In this document: one piece after another, positions 43,232-52,122 of the stretch
Layout: each line of letters begins with the position of its first letter
Numbering within the stretch: the stretch's first letter is position 1
From: Chloroflexota bacterium
GTDB taxonomy: Bacteria; Chloroflexota; Anaerolineae; Anaerolineales; UBA4823
NCBI GenBank assembly: GCA_029782365.1
Contig: JAKOUW010000163.1
Coordinates: 1-64,000, forward strand
Reading direction: 5' to 3'
Length of the DNA stretch: 64,000 bases
Translations under genes and position numbers: made by a program
Notes under the pieces: model-generated
Told to the model about the DNA's origin: nothing
Database searches by the model: none
What the model saw: the letters and a program-made list of their open reading frames with translations, nothing else

Positions 43232-44176
43232 TTAGAACGGCACACCGATCTGTTTGAAAATTTTCTCGCTGTCGAGGTTGGCTGGCAGAAACGCAATGAT
43301 TTGGGGAAATTGAAACTGAAAATAGCCGACCGAAATCAACAGAGGACGAATCCAGGCGCGTTGCATTTCTGTCTTTGGATATGAAACAATCGTATCTACG
43401 GTGACGGTTGGGTGCTGGTTTTGGAGGCTCGAGTCAGCATCGAAATCCGCGTTCGCACTGACGGTCTTCCAGTGTTTTTCGAATTCCGGCAACACCATCA
43501 ACCGCATGACCAGATCTTGGTACCACGGCTCAAATTGATAGAGTGTGTTTGCAGATTTGAATCCGTAAATGGTCTGACGCGCCATGCGCATCCATGAATC
43601 GCGATTTTGAATCAAACGCGGATACAGCGGCAGTTGTGGATCAAATAGTAAATTCAAGATATTCAACTGTTCCGGTCGAATAGATGCCAGTTGTTCGATC
43701 GTGACGCCATACAAGCGAATCAAATGGTCGTTGAAGTAGTGTATCTTCCAGTCACGATTGATGATCATGGCGGGCATGTTCAGGTTCTCTGCCACAGAGA
43801 TTGCGACCCGCAGCACTTTTTCCAATGCTTCGCCGCTCAAATTGTGAGAAATTGGCGCGAGTTCGGCCGCCACCAGCAGTCGATTTCGTTCATCCAGGTT
43901 ACAGTTCAGGTAATCGGCGATCTCCATCACGATCTCGCGACGCGGCGGACGGGTGATGCGTCCATTGCGCATTTGCTTGTAACTGCTGTACACCATATAT
44001 TCGAGCTCGGTGCGCGTCCATGTGCGCGGGCCCCAGTCATCTTCGCGCCACAAAGTTGCCGAGTGGGTAACTTGAGCTGCTTCCTTCTGGCGTAGTACCA
44101 ACAACGATTCCACAACGTCCACGAAGTTGCGGCAGGCAGGATGAACGACAAGATTCGTTTTTGTTCGGTTCTTCAT
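43232..44176 (-). CDS. MmyB-type transcriptional regulator
   Basis: 314 residues. The N-terminal ~115 form a helix-turn-helix region (WTRTELEYMVYSSYKQMRNGRITRPPRREIVMEIADYLNC). The rest is the PAS-like MmyB ligand-binding domain (NMPAMIINRDWKIHYFNDHLIRLYGVT, LNLLFDP, RLMVLPEFEKHW), which in known members binds small hydrophobic ligands. It probably controls the hydrolase gene downstream. AT-rich base use begins about here. Confidence 0.85.
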   Translation of the reverse strand: MKNRTKTNLVVHPACRNFVDVVESLLVLRQKEAAQVTHSATLWREDDWGPRTWTRTELEYMVYSSYKQMRNGRITRPPRREIVMEIADYLNCNLDERNRLLVAAELAPISHNLSGEALEKVLRVAISVAENLNMPAMIINRDWKIHYFNDHLIRLYGVTIEQLASIRPEQLNILNLLFDPQLPLYPRLIQNRDSWMRMARQTIYGFKSANTLYQFEPWYQDLVMRLMVLPEFEKHWKTVSANADFDADSSLQNQHPTVTVDTIVSYPKTEMQRAWIRPLLISVGYFQFQFPQIIAFLPANLDSEKIFKQIGVPF

Positions 44177-44333
44177 GCTTCAATTATAGATGAAGGCAAG
44201 CGTTTCACGGATGTTTTTGAGTAAGATTGTAAACGACAGAACGATGCTCCGTTTGATTGGCTTTTTGTCCTCCAATTCGTGGGATTATTCAAATTACCCC
44301 AAGGGTTTTACGGTTTTGCACTCGAAAAATAAG

Positions 44334-44759
44334 TCACAATGCCGCCAACTCAGTATCATTCAACTCGTTGAAAGCCCTGGATGACATGGTTAGATCAATC
44401 CGTCTTCCATCTGGCAGAACACCCGTGTTAAACGTGCGGAAAAACTCTTCCCGCCTCCAATTTTTTACGGCGTTGGAGATTCGGTTACTGCGGCACTGAG
44501 CACAAATTGCTGGAAGATATTGGCCATATTCAACAGCTGCTGCAGGCACTCGATCCTCCGGAAGCGAGGCATTATGATCGATCAATTCTGCCGCGGGCGT
44601 AAATATTCCCAGCGCGGGGAAAATGGGAAGGAGCGGTCCATTACTTATCGTGAGAATATCCGTATCAACCGCTGGGATCTGTTTCAGGTTAGCAATCAAA
44701 TCCCCCAGGTTCTGATCGCTGATAGCTGGAGCAGATATAAAGATCGTCACACTCGCCAA
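44334..44759 (-). pseudogene. Decayed cytochrome c copy
   Basis: This 141-codon frame aligns with the C-terminal part of the intact di-heme cytochrome c at 50712 (ISDQNLGDLIANLK versus LSDQDLGDLIAYVK; PAAELIDHNA versus PAAERIDHQS; TFNTGVLPDGRRIDLTMSSRAFNEL versus IFKTGVLSNGKPFGPTMSSDTFREL). The second heme motif CTACH has become CAQCR, so heme cannot attach. A TGA stands where the intact copy has Trp (NALWLYF there, AAL-stop-LIF here). The N-terminal half with the first heme motif is missing. It is a non-functional duplicate. Confidence 0.85.
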
Positions 44760-44878
44760 AATAGGTGCGACGAATAAGCCAACATCGTTATCCCTAAATC
44801 ATTGTGTTGTCATCCACGATTTGATGTTTGGGTACAAGTTTCGACAAAATTGGTTTTGCGTGTGGAAATATCTATCTC

Positions 44879-46885
44879 CTAATACCGCCAACCCAACAGA
44901 TTCCAATAATTCAGGAACCAGACAAAAGCGAAGGCCGCAATATTCACAAGCGTGTAATAGCTGCGGAAGGCGAGGCTCCAATAATGATTTTTCCAGGCCA
45001 TAACAACGTAGATGAGTGCTCCGACCGTCAGCAGGGCTGAGAGAACGCCCAATCCCATCAAGATCTTATAAGCGAGTGGGATACCGAACATAACCCACGG
45101 GCCCCAAACAAAGGTGCCAGTTACGAATAACAGGTTAAGGGCGCTGATCCAAACGATGAGCTGGCAAGCCGTTTGATCTCCATGCCACCTGAAAGATTTT
45201 TCACCCTTCGTGCGGCGGTTGCGGATTGCGTGGATCGACGCAACAGCTAACATTGACAGGAACATCAGGAGACTAACAAGAAGCAAGGGCATATTGAATC
45301 CAACCGTTTCGTACCATTGCTCTTTTTCAAAAGCAAACTGGGGAATCATATCAGTAAACATGTAGGAGATATGCCCTTGACTGTCCTGGCGAAAGACAAA
45401 ATGAAATTGTCCATCCACCTGTTGGAAGTAAAGCGGATCTATTTCAACCAATTGCATATTGCCATAAGGTGTCGTCATGAACAACGTGCCGTTACCGGGA
45501 TTCTTGACTTCTACGGTTGGGGCAAAGAGTTGGGTCGTGTACTTTTCCATTGTGGTTGAAGAGCTGCGGGTCCATCTATATATTCCCACGAAGCCATCAG
45601 CCTGTGCCGCGAAATCCGCTGGAGGTTGGATCGGTTGGAACGTCGGGGCGGGGTAGTAGTGGTCAAAAAACGCCCTTTGGAACCCAAGATGCTGATTGAC
45701 CAGCGCCCCGGCACCATCGCTGTTGTAAACTACAAATACGCCCAAGTTCTGATCGGGTAAAAGCAACAACAATGAATGCATGGGCTCACCTTCTCCACTA
45801 TGCCCAATCACCCGCTGCCCGTTATCGTTGAACTCGAAAAAGCCATAGGCATTGCCTAAGATTCGCGAGTCGGGAGTGTACAAGGTCCTATGCATTTGTC
45901 GCGCGGTGGCTTCCTCTAAAATGCGAACCTCGGCGGCCGCGTCGCCGTAGAAACCGCCCTGCAAGTGCGCAATCATGAAGCGTGCCATGTCCGTGACGGT
46001 GGCGCGTACTATACCGGCCGGATACAGATCCACCTGACTAAAGAAAGAAGGGAACAACTTGAATGTGCCATCTTCATACCTATATCCTAGGGATTCATGC
46101 TCATGTAATTCCGGCGGGGTGGGCCAATAAGCAGTCGTATTCTTCATGCCCAGCGGGTTGAGGATATATTCCTGCACGTATTGGCTGTAGGATTCACCCG
46201 AAACCCGCGCCACAATGTATCCAGCCAGCGCCGCCCCATAATTTGAATACGCCGGCGCCTCGCCAGGTGGGCGAACCCGTGCCGGGATATGGGAAACTAA
46301 CCATTCGCGCTGAGGCGCTAGATCTTCTTCCTTCCATGCCACCATGTCAACGTGTTGGTCTTCGAATCCTGCCGTATGGGTCATCAAATGCTTGAGAGTA
46401 ATAGGTTGTGGATACGTATCCTGTATGCGAAAATCGAGATAAGTATTGATGTCCGCGTCTAAGTCTAGCTTTCCCTGTTCCACGAGTTGCATAACCGCAG
46501 TCCACGTGAATAATTTGGTGACAGAACCGATTTTGAAAAGTGTCTTTTCAGCAACAACTGGGATCTTGTTTTCAAGGTCTGCGTATCCGTAGCCTTTGGC
46601 AAAAACCACCTTGCCGTTTTTAACGACAGAGACGGCCGCTCCCACGATGTGTTTCTCTTCCATCTGCTTTACCATTATTTCATCCATGAAGGCTTCCACT
46701 TCGACGGGATCAACCGGACCTTGCCCTAGAAATGATACAGTGGAGACATTCCTGCCCGGCGCAATCATGATTTCTTGAGCCCCAGCCGAATCGACAACCA
46801 ATAGCATAATCACCAGAGTTAACAGTATCTTCATAGAAATCGACAAAGAAATCTTGATGATTGGTATTACTTTTACAATTGACAT
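44879..46885 (-). CDS. Serine beta-lactamase-like hydrolase with C-terminal membrane domain
   Basis: 668 residues: signal peptide or anchor (~18-37), then a class C beta-lactamase/penicillin-binding domain (~55-430) with S121-V-T-K124, Y213-S-N215 and HSGEG (third motif region), and a C-terminal region with about five membrane helices (~535-665). The active site faces outside. Such enzymes hydrolyse peptides, esters or beta-lactams; true antibiotic resistance cannot be claimed. The combination with a multi-helix C-terminus is known in a subset of the serine hydrolase family. It stands alone with ~200-base gaps on its upstream side. Confidence 0.9.
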   Translation of the reverse strand: MSIVKVIPIIKISLSISMKILLTLVIMLLVVDSAGAQEIMIAPGRNVSTVSFLGQGPVDPVEVEAFMDEIMVKQMEEKHIVGAAVSVVKNGKVVFAKGYGYADLENKIPVVAEKTLFKIGSVTKLFTWTAVMQLVEQGKLDLDADINTYLDFRIQDTYPQPITLKHLMTHTAGFEDQHVDMVAWKEEDLAPQREWLVSHIPARVRPPGEAPAYSNYGAALAGYIVARVSGESYSQYVQEYILNPLGMKNTTAYWPTPPELHEHESLGYRYEDGTFKLFPSFFSQVDLYPAGIVRATVTDMARFMIAHLQGGFYGDAAAEVRILEEATARQMHRTLYTPDSRILGNAYGFFEFNDNGQRVIGHSGEGEPMHSLLLLLPDQNLGVFVVYNSDGAGALVNQHLGFQRAFFDHYYPAPTFQPIQPPADFAAQADGFVGIYRWTRSSSTTMEKYTTQLFAPTVEVKNPGNGTLFMTTPYGNMQLVEIDPLYFQQVDGQFHFVFRQDSQGHISYMFTDMIPQFAFEKEQWYETVGFNMPLLLVSLLMFLSMLAVASIHAIRNRRTKGEKSFRWHGDQTACQLIVWISALNLLFVTGTFVWGPWVMFGIPLAYKILMGLGVLSALLTVGALIYVVMAWKNHYWSLAFRSYYTLVNIAAFAFVWFLNYWNLLGWRY

Positions 46886-46977
46886 AAGAATTCTCCTTCC
46901 CGGGCAAACTTATAGCCTACAGTCTATAGCTCAGTCAAAAATATTTTTATCCTCTTCCTGAACGAATGACAAACCGT

Positions 46978-47073
46978 TCAAAGCGCGGAAAGCGAGTCTA
47001 TTGATAGGTCGCCTTCAGCGTGCGAATAAGGGTAGATCATGTTCTTTAGCAATTCGAAACGTTTGGAGTCCAT
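46978..47073 (-). CDS. Possible 31-aa peptide, weak
   Basis: In the 211-base gap upstream of the serine hydrolase gene a short frame (MDSKRFELLKNMIYPYSHAE, then 11 more residues) has a plausible start and a protein-like sequence, but no clear ribosome site. It may be a remnant or chance. I see nothing else in this gap. Confidence 0.2.
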   Translation of the reverse strand: MDSKRFELLKNMIYPYSHAEGDLSIDSLSAL

Positions 47074-47096
47074 TGTTTTATAAAAAAAGATATGGG

Positions 47097-47909
47097 TCAG
47101 GTTGTAGCTTCAATTCCCATAAGTCGGGTACTCACGATACCTGTTAAAAAATTCTGGAAGAAAATCTCCACCGCGCTGGCGGAAACCAAAACGATAGGCA
47201 GTGCATTAATTTGCATGAACAATGGGGCGACGCCCCCCACCGCAAAGAGGATAATGCCGGTCAGTATAGTCTTGTGCTTTTTGCTGCCTTTGAAAGTAAG
47301 GAGGAACGGGATGATTGAGAGTACAATCATCGGCGCGCGGATGAGCTCCGCTTTGAGGATAATCCCCTGCGCGGGGACGACTAGCCCACCCGCATGTGTC
47401 TCATAATAAGGTCCGGTGACCAACAAATAGTTGATCGCGCCAAAGAAATAGTAGAAGACGATATAACTGAACACACTGAAAACGAAACGCCAGAGCCAAG
47501 AAAGCCATGTACGCCGAATAGGGGCAAGCGGTTCAGTCTCTGCGATAGGCGCGAACAACATGATAATGAGCCACGTCGCGGCGAAGGCAACGATAAGTTG
47601 TTGCAGTATCAGCGCGGCCATTGAGCCTTGCACAAGATTGGGCGCGAAGAAGCGACCTTCGATAGTCACAGACGCAATATTGAGGAAGATAATTGTTCCC
47701 CATACGAGCATGTGACGCATCCGCGTTGCAGGCATCAATGACGCCAGCAGTCCGAGCGTGAGCCCGATCACTGTTCCGCCGACGAATGACCAGAGGAGTG
47801 ATTGTATGTCTACGCCGCTTGAAAGGAAAAAATTGGTGAAGGCTAACGTCACTGTGTATCCTGCGCCGACGAATATGCTTTTCCAAAGGGTGTCAAAAAC
47901 TTTGTTCAT
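47097..47909 (-). CDS. Multi-pass membrane protein, unknown
   Basis: 270 residues with about seven hydrophobic segments (FVGAGYTVTLAFTNFFL, WSFVGGTVIGLTLGLLASL, LVWGTIIFLNIASVTI, LILQQLIVAFAATWLIIMLF, FVFSVFSYIVFYYFFGAINYLLV, MIVLSIIPFLLTF, ILTGIILFAVGGVAPLF). No family is recognised. It starts 22 bases after the corrected stop of the membrane protein at 47932-48859 and is probably co-transcribed with it. Confidence 0.75.
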   Translation of the reverse strand: MNKVFDTLWKSIFVGAGYTVTLAFTNFFLSSGVDIQSLLWSFVGGTVIGLTLGLLASLMPATRMRHMLVWGTIIFLNIASVTIEGRFFAPNLVQGSMAALILQQLIVAFAATWLIIMLFAPIAETEPLAPIRRTWLSWLWRFVFSVFSYIVFYYFFGAINYLLVTGPYYETHAGGLVVPAQGIILKAELIRAPMIVLSIIPFLLTFKGSKKHKTILTGIILFAVGGVAPLFMQINALPIVLVSASAVEIFFQNFLTGIVSTRLMGIEATT

Positions 47910-47931
47910 GAGGTTACCTATTTATCCTGTT

Positions 47932-48859
47932 GTAACTTTCATTGGCATGGACCACGCGCACAGTGCGCCGAAGATGCGTGTAGAAACGGACACTTCCCAG
48001 AAGTGATACAAGCTAACATCCGCAGGCATTAATGGATTGGCGAAAGCTAGTTGCACAGTCGGCAGGAAAGCAAGCGCAAGGGTGGAGAGGAGGATGAGTT
48101 CAACGATTCACCATTGAAAGACTTGAAGAGTGGGATCAGGCACAACGCCCAGAGAATACCACGTGCAAATTGGAAGAAGGGCATTTCGGGTTTGCTCATC
48201 AATGTCGTTAGGATTTGTTTCGCGAAAGAATTCAACTCGGCAGGACTGCCATAAAAAACACGCAATTCCTGTAATTGCCAGGCGACATCGTAGCCAAAGA
48301 GAATATAGAGTATGAAGTACAAGGCGCCCAGCCACGCGGCTGTTTTAAGGAATTGATCGGCGTGTTTGGTGATCTTCGTCTCTGTGCGCGGTTTGTGTGA
48401 GAACCCTCCAACTAACAGCGTGACCAGCAGTACGAAAACCGCGGGCGTAATCGCGCCGCGCAAGCATAGTCGATACACTTCAAAGTTGCCGTGTAGAAGC
48501 GGAAACTCGTTTAGAAAGTACGCGGTCTCGATTTGCGTCTGGAAGATCTGTGCGAGGTACAGGAAAATGAGTAACCCCCCCACCAACCTGATGCCTTTGA
48601 GGGAAGAACGCCTGGCTACCCAAATCAAGATAGTTGCGTTGACCGCTCCGTTAAAGAGAATCGCAGCAGAGCCAGACATGAATCTCGCTTCAGGAATTTT
48701 ATCCTTGATGAACTGCGGAATTAGGGAAATGATATTTGCCGTGATCATGCTTATTATGAACGCCACCAACGCGCCATTCCACTGTTTGAGCAGAACAACT
48801 GTGGCCTTAGGCGAGAAGGTGTTCAGGTTAGGTTTTGATTCAACCGAAAGGGTGTTCAT
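47932..48859 (-). CDS. Multi-pass membrane protein interrupted by a frameshift
   Basis: The frame from 48859 runs as a hydrophobic protein (ALVAFIISMITANIISLIP, AILFNGAVNATILIWV, VGGLLIFLYLAQIF, AVFVLLVTLLVGGF, AAWLGALYFILYILFG, FARGILWALCLIPLF) and would end at 48047 with a polar serine-rich tail. In another frame the same DNA from about 48100 reads VELILLSTLALAFLPTVQLAF and continues to a stop at 47932 (ending SMPMKVTTG). That is a natural last helix, so a one-base loss or two-base gain near 48100-48110 is likely: either a real mutation or an assembly error. Intact length would be ~308 residues. Function unknown. Confidence 0.7.
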
Positions 48860-48869
48860 AAAATCTCCT

Positions 48870-48989
48870 TTATTCTTGAAAATTGGCGAGCTCTAACGCG
48901 GTCATCCCGATGGCGAGTATGGAGACGCCTGCATTGATATCCATTGTCTTGAGGGTACTCATCACGATGACTGTGATGCCAATCGCCAT
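48870..48989 (-). CDS. Small membrane peptide or gene remnant (39 aa)
   Basis: The frame reads MAIGITVIVMSTLKTMDINA and ends LAIGMTALELANFQE, two short hydrophobic helices, ten bases before the start of the next membrane protein gene. Protein-like sequence (INYEQELTKIALPGIT) continues upstream of the ATG to about 49066 without a start, so it may be the 3' end of a longer, truncated gene. No family is recognised. Confidence 0.45.
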   Translation of the reverse strand: MAIGITVIVMSTLKTMDINAGVSILAIGMTALELANFQE

Positions 48990-49076
48990 CGTAATGCCTG
49001 GCAACGCGATCTTGGTGAGTTCTTGTTCATAATTGATCCGTTTCTTAACTGTGTGCGAATGAAATGCACAACGAAA

Positions 49077-50033
49077 TTACTGGCAGGGAAGTTTCGTGTT
49101 ATGCCATTCTCCGCCATTTACTCTAAGGTCTACAGTAATATCATCTGGATGGGGATAAGGACCGACAAAGTGTAAGTTAATTGTCTTGGTGCCAGCCTGA
49201 TCGAAAACTACAGAGCCAGTCACGGTTGGAGACAAGCCGTTATTTGCATACTGAAAATTTCCGGCGGGAATTTGCCCTGCGGTCGAGCCGATTTCATAGG
49301 AGGCTGTCGTCGCTCCATCGACGGTAATAGATGCATGGACGAAATATGTTGAATTGGTGGTGCACACTGCGCCAGAGCCTTGTTCGAGTTCGATGTCAAT
49401 AGAGGTAGCAATGACTTTTCCAGTAACCTTGCTGCCGTCATTTACCTTAATCTCGGCATAGAACGAATTTCCATTTGCGCCGCCTTGAATGGGCATGAGT
49501 TGTCCGTTCTCTTTCTTCAATCCCCAATAAGAGGAGAAATTCCCGTTCTCAACAGGTGAGGTCATGCCAATACTGATATTCACAGTCTGTCCGGGTGCAA
49601 CCGTTTGCCCCTGTTGAACGATCCAGTATCCTGGCTGTTGAGTCATTGTTGTTCCTGATATGTAAGTTACCAAATAGCTGCTGTTCCAGGTGCACGTGCC
49701 AATGTTTTTCAATATCCAAGTTTTAGTGAAAGGCGTATTAGGAGCGTAAGTAGTTCCATCCAGACCATCATCGCTGATGTATTGAGCCGAATCTTGACAA
49801 TCCATTGAAGCGGGCACAGATGTTACGGTCGGCTGAGGGATGACTGTTGGGAAAGTTGTTGGTATTGCTGTTTGCTCCAGCGTTATGGTAGGTGTGATGG
49901 TTTGTAAGGTCATCGGTGATGATGTCACGCTTGTTGGTTGAACATTAACAGCCAATGGCGAGCAGGCTGATGCAAAAATCAACACGCCGAGAATCATAAA
50001 TTTTGAAATTCTAAGGATCGAAATTGTGTTCAT
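49077..50033 (-). CDS. NBR1-Ig-like domain lipoprotein
   Basis: 318 residues. A lipoprotein signal with lipobox ASAC is followed by a Thr/Pro-rich linker (to about residue 75), then an NBR1-Ig-like beta-sandwich (PFTKTWILKNIGTCTWNSSYLVTY, GQTVAPGQTVNISIGMTSP, GNFSSYWGLKKENG) and a second beta domain in the last ~120 residues. This domain is common in secreted proteins of Chloroflexota. It would sit outside the membrane, probably binding a partner; no catalytic site is visible. A GGAGAAC ribosome site precedes the ATG. Confidence 0.88.
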   Translation of the reverse strand: MNTISILRISKFMILGVLIFASACSPLAVNVQPTSVTSSPMTLQTITPTITLEQTAIPTTFPTVIPQPTVTSVPASMDCQDSAQYISDDGLDGTTYAPNTPFTKTWILKNIGTCTWNSSYLVTYISGTTMTQQPGYWIVQQGQTVAPGQTVNISIGMTSPVENGNFSSYWGLKKENGQLMPIQGGANGNSFYAEIKVNDGSKVTGKVIATSIDIELEQGSGAVCTTNSTYFVHASITVDGATTASYEIGSTAGQIPAGNFQYANNGLSPTVTGSVVFDQAGTKTINLHFVGPYPHPDDITVDLRVNGGEWHNTKLPCQ

Positions 50034-50172
50034 TTTGTTCTCCTAGCCAAAGTCAAAATGGTTTGGTTTAGAGTAAATCGTTAAAGTCTGCTTTAAACTT
50101 ACCCAAAGTTTTTCGAGTGGCAACACAACGCTTTAAAAGTCTGACGGTTTTGCTTCCAATTCATTGTCTTTC

Positions 50173-50664
50173 TTATTCCACATTCAAGAACCCAAATATC
50201 TTCCACAATCTCCGCATCATACTGTGCCCCGTATCTCCATCCAAGAATTGAGCTGGACACGAGCCTGGTATCACAGTGATCCCATTTGCTCTGCACATTT
50301 CCACTGCAGATATTGAGACGCTGGTTGAGCCTGAAGACAAACCGGGTTTCGTTCCCATCATGCAGTGCATCCAAACATGTTTGATGCCCAAATCCACACA
50401 TTGTTTAACGATCTCTTTCGTGACTTCAGGACTGGTCAACATGAACACTGCATCCGGTTTTTCCGGGATAGATTTCAGATCGGGATAGCAGGGCGCTCCA
50501 TCAAATGTGGATATGCGTGGATTGACTGCAAAGACCCGATAGCCATGACTCGTGAATGTTTTGTAATTCCGATTCGCGCCCGTTTCACGTTTATCCGAAA
50601 CACCCACCACTGCGATGACCTTCTGTGCGAGAAAATCCCGTACGAGATAATCAAGTGTCTCCAT
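50173..50664 (-). CDS. CoA-binding domain protein (YccU type)
   Basis: 163 residues, single Rossmann-like CoA-binding domain: VIAVVGVSDKRETGANRNYKTFTSHGYRVFAVNP, DAVFMLTSPEVTKEIVKQCVDLGIKHVWMHCMMGT, and GITVIPGSCPAQFLD. It is the stand-alone version of the nucleotide-binding part of succinyl-CoA synthetase alpha. It is thought to bind CoA or a related nucleotide in the cytosol; the physiological role of this family is poorly known. Confidence 0.9.
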   Translation of the reverse strand: METLDYLVRDFLAQKVIAVVGVSDKRETGANRNYKTFTSHGYRVFAVNPRISTFDGAPCYPDLKSIPEKPDAVFMLTSPEVTKEIVKQCVDLGIKHVWMHCMMGTKPGLSSGSTSVSISAVEMCRANGITVIPGSCPAQFLDGDTGHSMMRRLWKIFGFLNVE

Positions 50665-50711
50665 GAAATTATTCCTTCGTGTTTCCTTCTTTTGTCCATA
50701 TCAAAAGCAGG

Positions 50712-51551
50712 TTACGGCTTGTCACTGGTGAAGTAAAGCCACAACGCATTTAATTCAAGATTGGTCAGCTCGCGGAAGGTGTCCGATGACATCGTTGGAC
50801 CGAATGGTTTTCCATTCGACAAAACGCCGGTTTTAAATATTTGGATAAATTCATCCTTGCGCCATTTTTTCACTGCATTGCCTATGCTGTTGCCATGACA
50901 TGCAGTGCAAATTGTGGAAAGATATTTGCCATATTCAACCGATGCATCCGGTTTTGGGTCTGCTGTGCGCGGGGATTGGTGATCAATTCGTTCTGCGGCG
51001 GGTGCAAGTAATCCAATATTGGAAACAATCGGAATGATCGGTCCGAACTGCATCTTCAGATAATTTGTATCAACGGGCGGAACTAGTTTTACGTAAGCAA
51101 TCAAGTCACCCAGATCCTGGTCGCTCAAGGTCGAGTAGTCAAACATAAAAACTTCGCCATGACCATCTGGCATGACACCATAGCGAATCGCACGAACCCA
51201 ATCTGTATCGTTATAAGAGGCCGCAATGCCTCCATTGCCCGAAGTCAGGTTGGAAGCGGGGATCGTCCCGAAAAGTGGAACATTTCCTGACAACGGATCA
51301 TTCGTGATCGCCTTCCCGCTCAAATCTTTCTCATGACATCTGGTACACGCCCATATTGTGGCGATATGCTTGCCGCGAGAAACTGCATATTTGTCTTTGG
51401 GGATGGTGACCGTCTCCACCATGATGTTTGGATAGATCATGGTAAGTTTTTTAATGCCAAGAGGATATAGTATCAACCCGGTGAGTCCGACCAACACCAA
51501 CAGTCCGGCTAGAACAATAACAGTCCATTTGATGAATTTCTTCAAAGTCAT
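50712..51551 (-). CDS. Membrane-anchored di-heme cytochrome c
   Basis: 279 residues. One N-terminal membrane anchor (WTVIVLAGLLVLVGLTGLILYPL) holds two extracytoplasmic heme domains with C69-T-R-C-H73 and C215-T-A-C-H219. Met ligands may lie in MPDGHGEVFMF and TMSS. It resembles the cytochrome c subunits of membrane dehydrogenases and would pass electrons outside the membrane. The ATG at 51551 has a GAAAGGA ribosome site and is preferred to the start at 51578, which overlaps the upstream gene. It follows a DUF2269-like gene by 13 bases. Confidence 0.92.
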   Translation of the reverse strand: MTLKKFIKWTVIVLAGLLVLVGLTGLILYPLGIKKLTMIYPNIMVETVTIPKDKYAVSRGKHIATIWACTRCHEKDLSGKAITNDPLSGNVPLFGTIPASNLTSGNGGIAASYNDTDWVRAIRYGVMPDGHGEVFMFDYSTLSDQDLGDLIAYVKLVPPVDTNYLKMQFGPIIPIVSNIGLLAPAAERIDHQSPRTADPKPDASVEYGKYLSTICTACHGNSIGNAVKKWRKDEFIQIFKTGVLSNGKPFGPTMSSDTFRELTNLELNALWLYFTSDKP

Positions 51552-51564
51552 GTTCCTTTCGTTT

Positions 51565-52095
51565 CTATTGTTGGTCAATCAGCCGAGGTTGCTCGGTTAA
51601 TCGTGCATGGTAAGTCATTAGCCAGGCGGAGGCAAGTCCGAGCACAATTGCTAAGCCCATGGTGAGCAGTGATCCGCTCAGGTCGGGCTTGGCGATCTTG
51701 AGAAAGATGATGCCAGGGACAATTGCCATGCGAATCTGGATGGAAATCCAAAGGAGCGGGTTGTTTACCATGGCTGGGGATGACAATGCCTTCAAACGGG
51801 GGCCGGTAACTCTGACAAGAATAATCATCAAAACCAATGCTGCCATCGTCACAATAAGCCATGGCGTTCGGCCCCACACGGCCGCTGTCATATAGATGCC
51901 GGTGATGAGCGTCACCAACATAGATGGAAACCCTACCTTGTTTGTGCCTTTGAGAATTCCAGTCCACACGCGAATTTGCTCCGGAAGTACAATCTTGCGG
52001 ATTTGCCGATTGCAAGTCCATTCGAGGCCTAGCGCTACTGAAAGTCCCAACACGCCGACGATATGGAGGAACAAAACGATTGAATAGATGCTCAT
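51565..52095 (-). CDS. DUF2269-like membrane protein
   Basis: 176 residues with four or five hydrophobic segments (VLFLHIVGVLGLSVALGLEW, PSMLVTLITGIYM, PWLIVTMAALVLMIILV, TMGLAIVLGLASAWLM). The first helix with His in VLFLHIVGVL is the DUF2269 hallmark and a possible heme ligand. It is directly upstream of the cytochrome c gene, which suggests the two form a membrane electron-transfer pair. That is inferred. Confidence 0.8.
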   Translation of the reverse strand: MSIYSIVLFLHIVGVLGLSVALGLEWTCNRQIRKIVLPEQIRVWTGILKGTNKVGFPSMLVTLITGIYMTAAVWGRTPWLIVTMAALVLMIILVRVTGPRLKALSSPAMVNNPLLWISIQIRMAIVPGIIFLKIAKPDLSGSLLTMGLAIVLGLASAWLMTYHARLTEQPRLIDQQ

Positions 52096-52122
52096 GGTCT
52101 ACTCCTTTTCCATTTGGTTGAT

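Noticed and set aside
44879..46885. Calling the serine hydrolase an antibiotic-resistance beta-lactamase
   Set aside because: The motifs place it in the class C-like superfamily, which mostly holds esterases and peptidases, and it has a membrane C-terminus; resistance cannot be inferred.
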